A stretch of 64,000 nucleotides of DNA from Terribium retamae (GTDB lineage: Bacteria > Pseudomonadota > Alphaproteobacteria > Rhizobiales > Rhizobiaceae). The position numbers were made by a program, and so were the translations under genes. The DNA lies in NCBI RefSeq assembly GCF_022347545.1, contig NZ_JAKREW010000005.1:175324-239323 (forward strand). The letters are read 5' to 3'. Shown in pieces: positions 37,661 through 46,975 of the stretch (the stretch's first letter is position 1; the number at the start of each line of letters is the position of its first letter). A model generated the notes under the pieces. It was not told where the DNA came from. It saw only the letters and a program-made list of their open reading frames with translations, and did not search any database.

Positions 37661-39157
37661 CTAATCGGTCTGGATCCAGACCGATTTTGTTTCGAGATAT
37701 TCATGAAGATGTTCGGTGCCGCCCTCGCGGCCGTAGCCGGACATCTTCATTCCGCCGAACGGCACAGCCGGATCCAGCGCATGATACATGTTGATCCAGA
37801 CCGATCCCGCCTTGATGCGGCGGGAGAGTTTATGGGCGGTTCCGAGATTGTTCGTGAAAATCCCCGCAGCGAGGCCATAAGGCGTTGCATTGGCCCGCAT
37901 GACTGCTTCATCGATCGTGTCGAACGGCATGGCCGAGATCACAGGGCCAAAAATCTCTTCCCGAGCGATCGTCATCTGGTCGGACACGGAACCAAACACG
38001 GTAGGTGCGATGAAGTTGCCGCCGTCATAAACCGTGCCTTCCAAGCGTGAACCGCCGGCAACCAGTCTGGCGCCCTCTTCGTTGCCGGCCTTTATGTAGC
38101 CTGCCACCTTGTCGGCCTGCCTCGCATTGATCAGGGGGCCGATTTCGGTATCCGCCTCGATGCCGTGGCCGATGCGCAGCCTGCCGGCAAATTCGGCGAC
38201 CCGCCGCACGAATTCATCATGGATCTCTCGCGCCACGAACAAGCGTGAACCGGCGATGCAAATCTGGCCGGAATGCACGAACACCGCCATCGCTGCAATC
38301 GGAACTGCTTTGTCGATATCGGCGTCACGGCAGACGATGATCGGGGACTTTCCGCCAAGTTCGAGCGAAACGCGCTTGAGGTTGGTTACACCGGCGCGCG
38401 CGATCGCCTGCCCTGTCAGTGTCGAGCCGGTGAAGACGATCTTGTTGACGTCGGGGTGTTCGGCAAGCCGAGCGCCCGCCTCTGCGCCTGTCCCGGTCAC
38501 TACATTGACTACACCATCCGGCACACCTGCTTCCTGCATCAAGCGAGCAATCAGAAGCGGTGTGAGCGAAGCGTCCTCCGAGGGTTTCAGCACGACGGTG
38601 CAGCCGGTGGCCAATGCTGGCGCGATTTTCCAGATCGAGGCAGCTGTCGGAGCGTTCCAGGGAATGATCGCACCAACCACGCCGACCGGTTCGCGCCGCG
38701 TGAATGTGACGATTTCGCCGGGAATGGAGTTGTCGACCGTTTCGCCATGCAGTGCCGTCGCCATGCCGGCATAGAAACGCAGCATGCCAATCACGCGACG
38801 CCGGTTGGCGACAGTCCGGGTGATTGGCAGCCCCATGTCGAGCGTGTCGGAAACGCTGAGCTCTTCCCAGTGCTTCTCGAACAGGTCGGCGATCTTGAGC
38901 AGTACGCATTGTCGCTCGTAAGGTGAGAATTTGGACCACGGGCCTTCGAAAGCCGCACGCGCCGCAGCCACCGCCGCATCGACATCCGCGGCTCCGCCGC
39001 GCGGCACGGTGCCCAGCACTTCGCCGGTGGCAGGGTTCAACGCCTGCATTTCCTGCTCGGACTGAGCCGCGACCCATTTGCCGCCGATGAACATTGGCCG
39101 GAACTCGCCATGGTAGAGAGCCTTGGCCATCGCTCCCGGATCGAAGTTCAGGGTCAT
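37661..39157 (-). CDS. Aldehyde dehydrogenase
   Basis: NAD(P)-dependent aldehyde dehydrogenase of 498 residues. IIPWNAPTAASIWKIAPALATG, FTGSTLTGQAIA, general-base glutamate in LELGGKSPIIV and catalytic cysteine in HSGQICIAGSRLFV. The start at 39157 follows GAGGAG; a longer frame to 39214 has no site. It is divergent from the SDR gene at 39297, so the two probably share regulation and act on the compound taken up by the adjacent importers. Exact substrate unknown. Confidence 0.85.
   Translation of the reverse strand: MTLNFDPGAMAKALYHGEFRPMFIGGKWVAAQSEQEMQALNPATGEVLGTVPRGGAADVDAAVAAARAAFEGPWSKFSPYERQCVLLKIADLFEKHWEELSVSDTLDMGLPITRTVANRRRVIGMLRFYAGMATALHGETVDNSIPGEIVTFTRREPVGVVGAIIPWNAPTAASIWKIAPALATGCTVVLKPSEDASLTPLLIARLMQEAGVPDGVVNVVTGTGAEAGARLAEHPDVNKIVFTGSTLTGQAIARAGVTNLKRVSLELGGKSPIIVCRDADIDKAVPIAAMAVFVHSGQICIAGSRLFVAREIHDEFVRRVAEFAGRLRIGHGIEADTEIGPLINARQADKVAGYIKAGNEEGARLVAGGSRLEGTVYDGGNFIAPTVFGSVSDQMTIAREEIFGPVISAMPFDTIDEAVMRANATPYGLAAGIFTNNLGTAHKLSRRIKAGSVWINMYHALDPAVPFGGMKMSGYGREGGTEHLHEYLETKSVWIQTD
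37663..37686 (+). terminator. 24-base perfect palindrome, terminator of the LysR gene
   Basis: The half-site AATCGGTCTGGA is followed immediately by its exact complement, then by TTGTTTCG on the plus strand. It therefore resembles an intrinsic terminator for the LysR transcript. The same bases encode the last codons of the opposing aldehyde dehydrogenase (VWIQTD before TAG at 37661), so coding and termination functions are superimposed. Confidence 0.7.
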
Positions 39158-39272
39158 CTGCTTCTCCTCGCAACTACAGCGACTATTCCCCCGCAGGTGC
39201 AGGAGCTCAAACAAGGAAAGCTAAAAGGGCGTTCAGATAATCAAACTGTGCAACGCGCACGTCTTCCCCGAT

Positions 39273-39284
39273 GTTGCCGGCAAC
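39273..39284. promoter_or_regulatory. 12-base palindrome just before the SDR ribosome site
   Basis: GTTGCCGGCAAC, a perfect palindrome, ends immediately before GGAGGA of the SDR gene at 39297. It lies in the 139-base gap between divergent dehydrogenase genes. It could be an operator or a small hairpin affecting translation. Confidence 0.35.
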
Positions 39285-39296
39285 GGAGGATCGAAT

Positions 39297-40040
39297 ATGA
39301 GGCTTGCTGGCAAGGTCGCCATCGTGACGGGTGGCGGTTCGGGATTTGGCGAAGGCATCGTCATGAAGTTCGTCGCCGAGGGTGCGTCGGTGGTGTTGAT
39401 GGACCGCGATGAGGACGCTGCAGCTCGTGTGGCCCGCGAGGCCCGCGACAAGGTGCGACCGATCACAGGCGATGTCTCGACGCTCGAGAGCTTCGCGATG
39501 GCAGCCGATCTGGCCCGCTCCGCCTTCGGTGGTCTCGACATTTTGGTCAACAATGCCGGTGTCGCACAGCCACCGCTGCCGCTGGAGACAATGGACGAAG
39601 GCTTGTTCGACCGCATCGCCAGCGTCAACATGCGCTCGATCTACAATGGCGCCCGCGCCGTGGTGCCGCATTTCAAGTCGGTCAAAGCCGGCGTCATTCT
39701 CAATGTTGCCTCGACCGGCGGCGTTTCACCTCGGCCGAACCTGACCTGGTACAATGCCTCGAAAGGATGGGCGATCGCCGCGACCCGGGCGATGGCGGTG
39801 GAACTCGCGCCCTTCGGCATTCGCGTCAACGCCATCAACCCGGTTGCGGGCGATACGCCGCTCCTGTCCACCTTCATTGGCTCCGGAGAAGAGAACCGTG
39901 CGCGTGTGGTTGCCACCATTCCAATCGGCCGGCTTTCGACGCCGCAGGACATGGGCAACGCAGCCGCTTTCCTTTGCTCCGATGAAGCCAGCATGATTAC
40001 CGGTGTCGATCTCAACGTGGACGGCGGCAAGTGCATCTGA
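39297..40040 (+). CDS. Short-chain dehydrogenase/reductase
   Basis: SDR of 247 residues. TGGGSGFGEG cofactor motif near 12-21, acidic MDRDED after beta-2 favouring NAD, NNAGVAQ, and catalytic Ser-Tyr-Lys in ASTGGVSPRPNLTWYNASKG. The ending GVDLNVDGGKCI is typical. It acts on a secondary alcohol, probably of the sugar-derived substrate. Followed after 19 bases by the isocitrate/isopropylmalate-type dehydrogenase, so the two form an operon. Confidence 0.85.
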   Translation: MRLAGKVAIVTGGGSGFGEGIVMKFVAEGASVVLMDRDEDAAARVAREARDKVRPITGDVSTLESFAMAADLARSAFGGLDILVNNAGVAQPPLPLETMDEGLFDRIASVNMRSIYNGARAVVPHFKSVKAGVILNVASTGGVSPRPNLTWYNASKGWAIAATRAMAVELAPFGIRVNAINPVAGDTPLLSTFIGSGEENRARVVATIPIGRLSTPQDMGNAAAFLCSDEASMITGVDLNVDGGKCI

Positions 40041-40059
40041 ACTCTAGTGTGGCTCGGCA

Positions 40060-41172
40060 ATGAAAGATGTCTACGAAATTGCTGTCGTTCATGGCGACGG
40101 TATCGGTCCGGAAGTCTGTGGCGCTGCTGTCGAGGTCGTGAGGGCGGCGCTTGGGTCGGACGGCCCCTTGCGCTTCACCGAATATCCCGCTGGAGCCGAA
40201 CATTTCATGAGGACCGGTGACAGTTTTCCGGCGTCGACCTTCCAGGCATGTCGGGACGCGGATGCCATCCTTCATGGAGCCGGCGGTATTCCGGGTGTGG
40301 TGCGTGCGGATGGAACGGAAGCTGGATTGGATTTTACGCTGAGGCTGCGTTTCGAGCTCGATCTTTACGCCAACATTCGCCCCGTTCGCCTCTTCAAAGG
40401 CGTGACCAGCCCGCTGCGCGGCGTCGGGGCTGGCGATATCGACTACATCATCCTGCGTGAAAACAGCGAAGGTCTTTACGCCGCCCGCGGGGCAGGAGCG
40501 CTGTTGCGCGGGGAAGTCGCGGTCGACACGCTCGTGCAGACGCGTAAGGGCATAGAACGCATTGTCCGCAAAGGCTTCGAACTGGCCCGGCAATCCAAGG
40601 GCGCGCCGGAGGACGGCGTGCGCCGGGTGACCTGTTGCGACAAGGCAAACGTCCTTCGTAGCTATGCGTTCTTCAGGGCGGTGTTCGATGAAGTGGCTGC
40701 GGACTATCCTGACGTTGCAACGGAGCATGTGCTGGTCGACGCCATGGCCATGCATCTTGTCCTGAGGCCCGCGCATTTCAACGTAATCGTCACCGAGAAC
40801 ATGTTCGGGGATATCTTGTCGGACCTGGCGGCTGCGACGGTCGGCGGCATGGGTATGGCACCGTCGGCCGAGATCGGGGAGGCAAAGGGGTTCTTCCAGG
40901 CTGCGCATGGATCCGCACCGGATATCGCGGGAAAAGGCATCGCCAATCCCTATGGAACGATCCTCTCTGCGGCGGCAATGCTCGAATGGTTGGGGCATAA
41001 GCACGAAGATGAAAGACTCAGCCGTGCGGCCGATCATATTCGGAGCGTTACGGAAGCCTGCCTTGCGGATGGTCTGCTCAGCGCCGACCTCAAGGGAACT
41101 GCGTCCACCCACCAGATCAGGGACGCAGTGTGCGAGCGAGTGATGAGAGATCACGCAAGACTAAAAAGATAA
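40060..41172 (+). CDS. Isocitrate/isopropylmalate dehydrogenase family protein (tartrate/malate-type)
   Basis: Metal-dependent oxidative decarboxylase of 370 residues. VVHGDGIGPEV start motif, arginine set in LRLRFELDLYANIRPVRL, IILRENSEGLYAARG, catalytic lysine/tyrosine region with VTCCDKANVL, and the metal motif TENMFGDILSDLAA followed by HGSAPDIAGKGIANPYGTILSAAAM. Length and the RENSEG segment fit the tartrate/D-malate/homoisocitrate side of the family rather than leuB. It would oxidise a 2-hydroxy acid formed in this catabolic region. Substrate not assignable. Confidence 0.8.
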   Translation: MKDVYEIAVVHGDGIGPEVCGAAVEVVRAALGSDGPLRFTEYPAGAEHFMRTGDSFPASTFQACRDADAILHGAGGIPGVVRADGTEAGLDFTLRLRFELDLYANIRPVRLFKGVTSPLRGVGAGDIDYIILRENSEGLYAARGAGALLRGEVAVDTLVQTRKGIERIVRKGFELARQSKGAPEDGVRRVTCCDKANVLRSYAFFRAVFDEVAADYPDVATEHVLVDAMAMHLVLRPAHFNVIVTENMFGDILSDLAAATVGGMGMAPSAEIGEAKGFFQAAHGSAPDIAGKGIANPYGTILSAAAMLEWLGHKHEDERLSRAADHIRSVTEACLADGLLSADLKGTASTHQIRDAVCERVMRDHARLKR

Positions 41173-41524
41173 GATCGGATGAGTGTCGCGTATCCTGGTC
41201 GCCGGAGGCTGCCAGAGCGATCTTCGTTAGGCTGCCATCTTCATACCGGACCTGCGCTGGGTCATCAGATGAGCGCTGGACGATGATCAAGAAGCATACC
41301 CGACCGTCGTCCGATTGCCTGCCGATCCGCCCTGGCAGTCAAAATGTTCAAGCCGATACCCGGTCCCTTGAATATTTACTGCGAAGCCCTGCACGGGACC
41401 TGCGCTTGGCAGACAGTTGCAGTCTTGACGTTCAGCGCAGGCTTCCCATCTGCAGAGTAGACGGCGTCGATGACGCCAGACGATTGCTTGCTCGCAAAAG
41501 ACGTTGAAAAAGACGGAGGAAGTG
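41173..41524. other. 352-bp gap, no gene seen
   Basis: Short frames here lack coding character and a ribosome site. The right end has ACGGAGGAAGTG, the ribosome site of the DUF982 gene. No clear hairpin terminator follows the dehydrogenase stop. Confidence 0.5.
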
Positions 41525-41848
41525 ATGAACGACGTTTGGTTTCCTGAACCAATTAGCCTCAATCTTCCCAAGGCGTCACGCAATGTGGCCAGCAGCTTCG
41601 AGGCGCTTGAGTGCCTGGAGCAGCAATGGCCCGAATGGGCGCGCGGACGAAGCTGGCGTGCGGCGGAACGTGCCTGTCGCGATGCACTGGATGGCTGGCG
41701 TAGTGCGCGTGATGCACATAGGGCTTTCGCAAAGGCCGCTCACCGGGCCGGATTGCTCGCGCGAGAATCGCGCCCCATCCGCAGGCGACGCCTCATCAGG
41801 CCGATCGCCGCGCCGTGGACAGAAGTGACGTTCAATGCAGCCCGATGA
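41525..41848 (+). CDS. DUF982 family small protein
   Basis: A protein of 107 residues with the DUF982 pattern: RNVASSFEALECLEQQWPEW, then RAAERACRDALDGWRSARDAHRAFAKAAHRAGLL. The family is nearly restricted to Rhizobiales, often in many copies, and has no known function. GGAGGA precedes the ATG. The 3' end overlaps the 3' end of the convergent usg gene by 17 bases. The C-terminal tail is very basic (RESRPIRRRRLIRPI). Confidence 0.75.
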   Translation: MNDVWFPEPISLNLPKASRNVASSFEALECLEQQWPEWARGRSWRAAERACRDALDGWRSARDAHRAFAKAAHRAGLLARESRPIRRRRLIRPIAAPWTEVTFNAAR

Positions 41849-42110
41849 CGCCGTCGACGGCGCGCCATTCCGATGGCCTGATGAGGCGGTGATGGGCGAC
41901 CCGCACGGAGTGTAAGGCGCCCTCCAACGCGCTTTCCCAATATCCGAGGAAGCCCTTCAGCTCCGGAAAGTGGGGCGCCAGATCGTATTCCTGCCAGACA
42001 TAAAGCTGCAGAATACTGGGGTGGTCGGGAAGACGGTAGTGGATTTCGGCGGTCGTCAGACCGTATCCCTCCATCTGCAGGCGAAATTCCCTGCTGACCG
42101 CTTTGGTCAT
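41832..42110 (-). CDS. usg: Usg family protein
   Basis: A protein of 92 residues of the alphaproteobacterial Usg family: LQMEGYGLTTAEIHYRLPDHPSILQLYVWQEYDLAPHFPEL (in part) and the near-invariant end HSVRVAHHRLIRPSEWRAVDGVI. Function unknown; the name comes from a gene upstream of another locus in other bacteria. Start at ATG 42110 after AAGGAGA. It is 16 bases downstream of the next minus-strand gene, so the two are co-transcribed. Confidence 0.88.
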   Translation of the reverse strand: MTKAVSREFRLQMEGYGLTTAEIHYRLPDHPSILQLYVWQEYDLAPHFPELKGFLGYWESALEGALHSVRVAHHRLIRPSEWRAVDGVIGLH

Positions 42111-42126
42111 CTGTCTCTCCTTAGCG

Positions 42127-42465
42127 TTACGCATCCAGTCGATCGAAGGCGGGGTGTTGTGTTCCCGCCGAGTTCACTGAAGTCGCCATGTCGAGCCGAC
42201 TTAACGCGTCCATGATCAGGTCGAAGGAGACCGGCTGATCAGCCCCCGGGAGACGTCGTAAAGCCGGGGCGGATTCGACGGCACAGGCATCAGAAGCCCA
42301 GGACGACAGAATCGCTTTCTTTTCTTGTAAATCGAGTGTGTCGTCCCTCAGGACGTCAATAGGGTGCTTGAAATGCCTCGCCGGCGACAACAGCCTGTCA
42401 AACGCGAGGTCGGACGTCCTGGGGACAAGAGAAGGAATGATCTGCGTTGATACGTGTCGGTTCAT
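42127..42465 (-). CDS. Conserved small protein near groESL, unknown function
   Basis: A protein of 112 residues starting at ATG 42465 with GGAGG upstream. Central block FKHPIDVLRDDTLDLQEKKAILSSWASDACAVESAPALRRLP resembles a recurrent Rhizobiales hypothetical family; shown here in two overlapping parts at residues about 31-73. No signal peptide or membrane segment. It precedes usg in the same operon and diverges from groES; the CIRCE element lies between. Confidence 0.7.
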   Translation of the reverse strand: MNRHVSTQIIPSLVPRTSDLAFDRLLSPARHFKHPIDVLRDDTLDLQEKKAILSSWASDACAVESAPALRRLPGADQPVSFDLIMDALSRLDMATSVNSAGTQHPAFDRLDA

Positions 42466-42614
42466 CGTGATCCTCCGTCTTCCAAAGCTCCTTATGCGGG
42501 TTCCCAGCTTCATCGCCCCGCCGAAGCGAGGTGCGAATAATTTTGTTAAACCGCTCAGAATTTTCAAGCCGAAATTTCAGGCTACGGTTCAGTTAATCCT
42601 ATGTTTTCAGTGTG

Positions 42615-42641
42615 CTAGCACTCTGTCGATGCGAGTGCTAA
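42615..42641 (+). promoter_or_regulatory. CIRCE element (HrcA operator) of groESL
   Basis: CTAGCACTC, nine bases, GAGTGCTAA: the classical CIRCE inverted repeat with one mismatch in the first base of the left arm. It lies 154 bases before the groES start and predicts HrcA repression released by heat or misfolded-protein load. Confidence 0.92.
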
Positions 42642-42795
42642 AATTTTTCAAGCGCCCTCTTGAAACCGCAAAATCGCAAAACTAGCTCGATATGCGCACG
42701 CGATGCCGGAAGGGTCGCGGCACCCCGCACCGGCCCGATATTGCCGGTCCGGTGTGGAGGAACCTCAAGATCTGTTTGTCCAGAAGGAGAACGAA

Positions 42796-43110
42796 ATGAC
42801 GTTCCGTCCATTGCATGACCGCGTCCTGGTCCGCCGCATCGAGGCCGACGAAAAAACGGCCGGCGGAATCATCATCCCCGATACCGCCAAGGAAAAACCG
42901 CAGGAAGGCGAAGTCATCGCCGTTGGCCCCGGCGCCCGCGACGAAAGCGGCAAGCTCGTTGAGCTCGACGTCAAAGTCGGCGACCGCATCCTGTTTGGGA
43001 AGTGGTCGGGCACCGAGATCAAGCTGAATGGCGAGGATCTCATCATCATGAAGGAAAGCGATGTGATGGGCGTCATCGAGAACGCCGCCGCGCTGAAGAA
43101 AGCAGCCTGA
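42796..43110 (+). CDS. groES: Co-chaperonin GroES
   Basis: Ten-kilodalton co-chaperonin of 104 residues that caps the GroEL ring. [33 protein letters not shown] contains the mobile loop (in part, residues 3-35) and the C-terminal [17 protein letters not shown] is typical. The ATG at 42796 follows GAAGGAGA; the open frame from 42703 is leader. It is 62 bases ahead of groEL, behind a CIRCE element. Confidence 0.97.
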   Translation: MTFRPLHDRVLVRRIEADEKTAGGIIIPDTAKEKPQEGEVIAVGPGARDESGKLVELDVKVGDRILFGKWSGTEIKLNGEDLIIMKESDVMGVIENAAALKKAA

Positions 43111-43160
43111 GACCGGGCTGCGATCTCAAAACCAACCAGTCAACGACAGCTGCCTATTGA

Positions 43161-44801
<1,641 letters not shown>

Positions 44802-44815
44802 CGCTTCGACAAAGG

Positions 44816-44841
44816 GCCCGCTCCCCTCAACGGGAGCGGGC
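44816..44841 (+). terminator. Intrinsic terminator after groEL
   Basis: Ten-base perfect stem GCCCGCTCCC / GGGAGCGGGC with a six-base loop CTCAAC followed by TTTCG, 14 bases after the groEL stop. Confidence 0.85.
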
Positions 44842-44865
44842 TTTCGCTACAGCTCGAGAGTTCCC

Positions 44866-45111
44866 ATGAACAAGATGACCAGTATCGGATCCGTGCCGCC
44901 GCCGACCCGTGCGGCGAATGAATTCCTTGCCTATGAAACGGAATGCAGAAGCGCGCTGAAACCGCTGTTGACCAGTTTGCTGGACATGGCCGAGACCGCC
45001 GGCTGGAATCGGCGCACAGCTGCATCGACGCTGATGTTTCTTGCAGCACAGCATGTGTCGGCAGCCTCCGGAAAATCTGCAAATAACGGTGAGGCAGCTT
45101 CCACGCATTGA
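44866..45111 (+). CDS. Small protein downstream of groEL, unknown function
   Basis: A protein of 81 residues (MNKMTSIGSVPPPTRAANEF...). The middle is amphipathic helix (LKPLLTSLLDMAETAGWNRRTAASTLMFLAAQHV). No recognised domain. It begins 25 bases after the groEL terminator, so it would be expressed from read-through or its own promoter. Short frames of this type occur after rhizobial groESL; conservation would decide. Confidence 0.55.
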   Translation: MNKMTSIGSVPPPTRAANEFLAYETECRSALKPLLTSLLDMAETAGWNRRTAASTLMFLAAQHVSAASGKSANNGEAASTH

Positions 45112-45295
45112 GAAGACATTTCTCGGGGCTCAGCGCGAGTACAAGCGTCTGAGAAGGAACGCCGCTCTGCTCAGGGTCGTGGCGTAAGAGGTGGGAGATC
45201 CGCACACCCGCCAGATGTGTGCTGGTTTCCGAGGTCCGTCGTGCTTTGCGATGCTCGCCGCAAACCCGACAGCTGCCCAAACATCGGCCACGGCC

Positions 45296-45440
45296 TTTGC
45301 CATCGCGGTCAAAGCACGCGTGACGACAACGCGAGGATGTGCTCAACCCCGCGGGTGCCCAGGCAGTGCTTCGATGGTTCCGACAGCACGAAATCTTCTC
45401 GGGAGCGAGGCCGAATGCCTCGGCCTCCTACCGGTTTGAA
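45296..45440 (-). pseudogene. Decayed partial copy of the gene at 48548
   Basis: Stretches match the inside of the gene at 48548-49150 at the nucleotide level: ATCGCGGTCAAAGCACG (near 48729), CAGTGCTTCGATGGTT (near 48910) and CGAAATCTTCTCGGGAGCGAG (near 48936; first 20 bases shown in part), in the same order but with deletions. The rest of the 45112-45481 gap has no convincing frame. This is probably the remnant of an ancestral duplication. Confidence 0.5.
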
Positions 45441-45481
45441 TGGATGAGGAGGCGCGGCTACGATGCTGGCCGCATCCTTGC

Positions 45482-46699
45482 TCACTCGGCAGGGGCCAAA
45501 GCTGACGCAGTTTTTTGCGATACCCCGTCGGGGACCTGTCGCGTTGCGATCAGCACGGCCGCGAGAATGGCACAGGTGGCAGTCACGTAGAGCGGAGCGC
45601 TCGTCCCGACGAGATCCACAGCGATACCGCCAGCGATCGCGCCCATAGTGATACCGAACTGAATGACAGCCAGAAAGAGTCCACCGACACCCTCAAGCTC
45701 ATCGGGCGCGGAACGCCCCATCCACGTCTGGGTCATTACCGGTCCGGCGCCTATGGCAAGCCCCCAGGCCGCGGCAAAGACGAAGATCGCAACGTAGACG
45801 CTGCTGAACGCCAACAGACCGATAGTGGCGATCGCCAACATCAGGAACGTGGCGCCAAATCCTTCGCGCAGCATACGATCTGCAAACACTCCGGCGACCG
45901 CGCTCCCCAGCAAACTGGCGAGACCCAGTACCAACAGGACGGGAGCGATGGACGCCGCACTGAGCCCGCCATTGGTCTCAAGATAGGGTCGCATGAAGGT
46001 GAACCCGCTTACTTCACCTCCGAAGAAGAGCAGCCCAACGACCAACCCCACCCGTACGGGCCGCCGTTTCAGCAGCCCCGACAGGCTAGAAAGGCTTGTC
46101 GCGCTCGTGGCCGGCACGCTTGGCAGGCAAACGCTCTGCAAAAGCAGCGCGAGCAAACCGCACCCGGCCGCTGTCATGAACGCCATTCTCCAGCCGAACG
46201 TTTCTCCGATCAAGGTAGCAAGCGCTGGAGCGACAACGAGCCCCGCTGAGAGCCCCATGAAGACGATCGACATGCCTTTCCCCATGTCCTCAAGGGTGAC
46301 AAGCCGGACGACAGTCGCGCCGGCCAGGGCGAAGAACCCACCAATGGCAATGCCCAGGAGCATGCGCGCGGTCAGCAGCACGAAATAATCGGATGTGAAG
46401 GCCACTGCGGTGTTGGACGCGATCACCAGAACGCAGAGGGCCAGATTGATCAACTTACGGTCTATACGACCGATGATGAGCGCCACTGTGGGCGCTGCGA
46501 CGCCGGCAAACAGAGCGGTCAGGGTTACCGCCTGACCGGCGGCGCCCTCCGTGACACCGAGATCGGCTGCCATTGGGGTTAGGACCGCCATGGGCAGCAG
46601 TTCGCTGCTGATGAGCGCAAAGCTGCCGAAAGTAAGCGAGGCGATCGATAGCCAGGTCGACAGGGACCAAGAGCTTCTATTTGAAAGGGTTGCGGACAT
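45482..46699 (-). CDS. MFS transporter (DHA1-type exporter)
   Basis: Inner-membrane protein of 405 residues with 12 predicted helices in two halves. The first loop motif appears as LIIGRIDRKLINL, and the second-half loop as GVFADRMLREGFG. It resembles AraJ/NepI-type drug, sugar or nucleoside exporters. AGGAGG lies before the ATG at 46699. It is a single-gene unit; upstream 276 bases to the epoxide hydrolase gene have no gene. Substrate unknown. Confidence 0.82.
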   Translation of the reverse strand: MSATLSNRSSWSLSTWLSIASLTFGSFALISSELLPMAVLTPMAADLGVTEGAAGQAVTLTALFAGVAAPTVALIIGRIDRKLINLALCVLVIASNTAVAFTSDYFVLLTARMLLGIAIGGFFALAGATVVRLVTLEDMGKGMSIVFMGLSAGLVVAPALATLIGETFGWRMAFMTAAGCGLLALLLQSVCLPSVPATSATSLSSLSGLLKRRPVRVGLVVGLLFFGGEVSGFTFMRPYLETNGGLSAASIAPVLLVLGLASLLGSAVAGVFADRMLREGFGATFLMLAIATIGLLAFSSVYVAIFVFAAAWGLAIGAGPVMTQTWMGRSAPDELEGVGGLFLAVIQFGITMGAIAGGIAVDLVGTSAPLYVTATCAILAAVLIATRQVPDGVSQKTASALAPAE

Positions 46700-46975
46700 C
46701 CTATCCTCCTAATCGCGGTTGCCACGGCGGTTGGCCGCATGTGGCTCTTCTGATTGGGCGTTGACCCTGAGACAAATTTACTGCCGCACGGGAGGAGGCG
46801 TGAGTAACAGGTGTGACGCGATCTGATCGGACGATCGAATGGGGCCAAACAATGAGAGCGCGTGGTGAGCTGGAAGCTCCGCGCAAGGTATCGTTGAAAG
46901 TGACCTATCCGATGGCAAATGGGGTTTCGCTATGGCTCGCAGGGGATAAAAGCGGCGCAACGGGCATGATGCCGT

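Noticed and set aside
41130..41507. Possible gene of 125 codons after the isopropylmalate-type dehydrogenase
   Set aside because: It begins inside the preceding gene and has no ribosome site or recognisable sequence.
42703..42795. Upstream extension of groES
   Set aside because: No ribosome site at 42703, and the conserved GroES N-terminus begins at 42796 behind GAAGGAGA.
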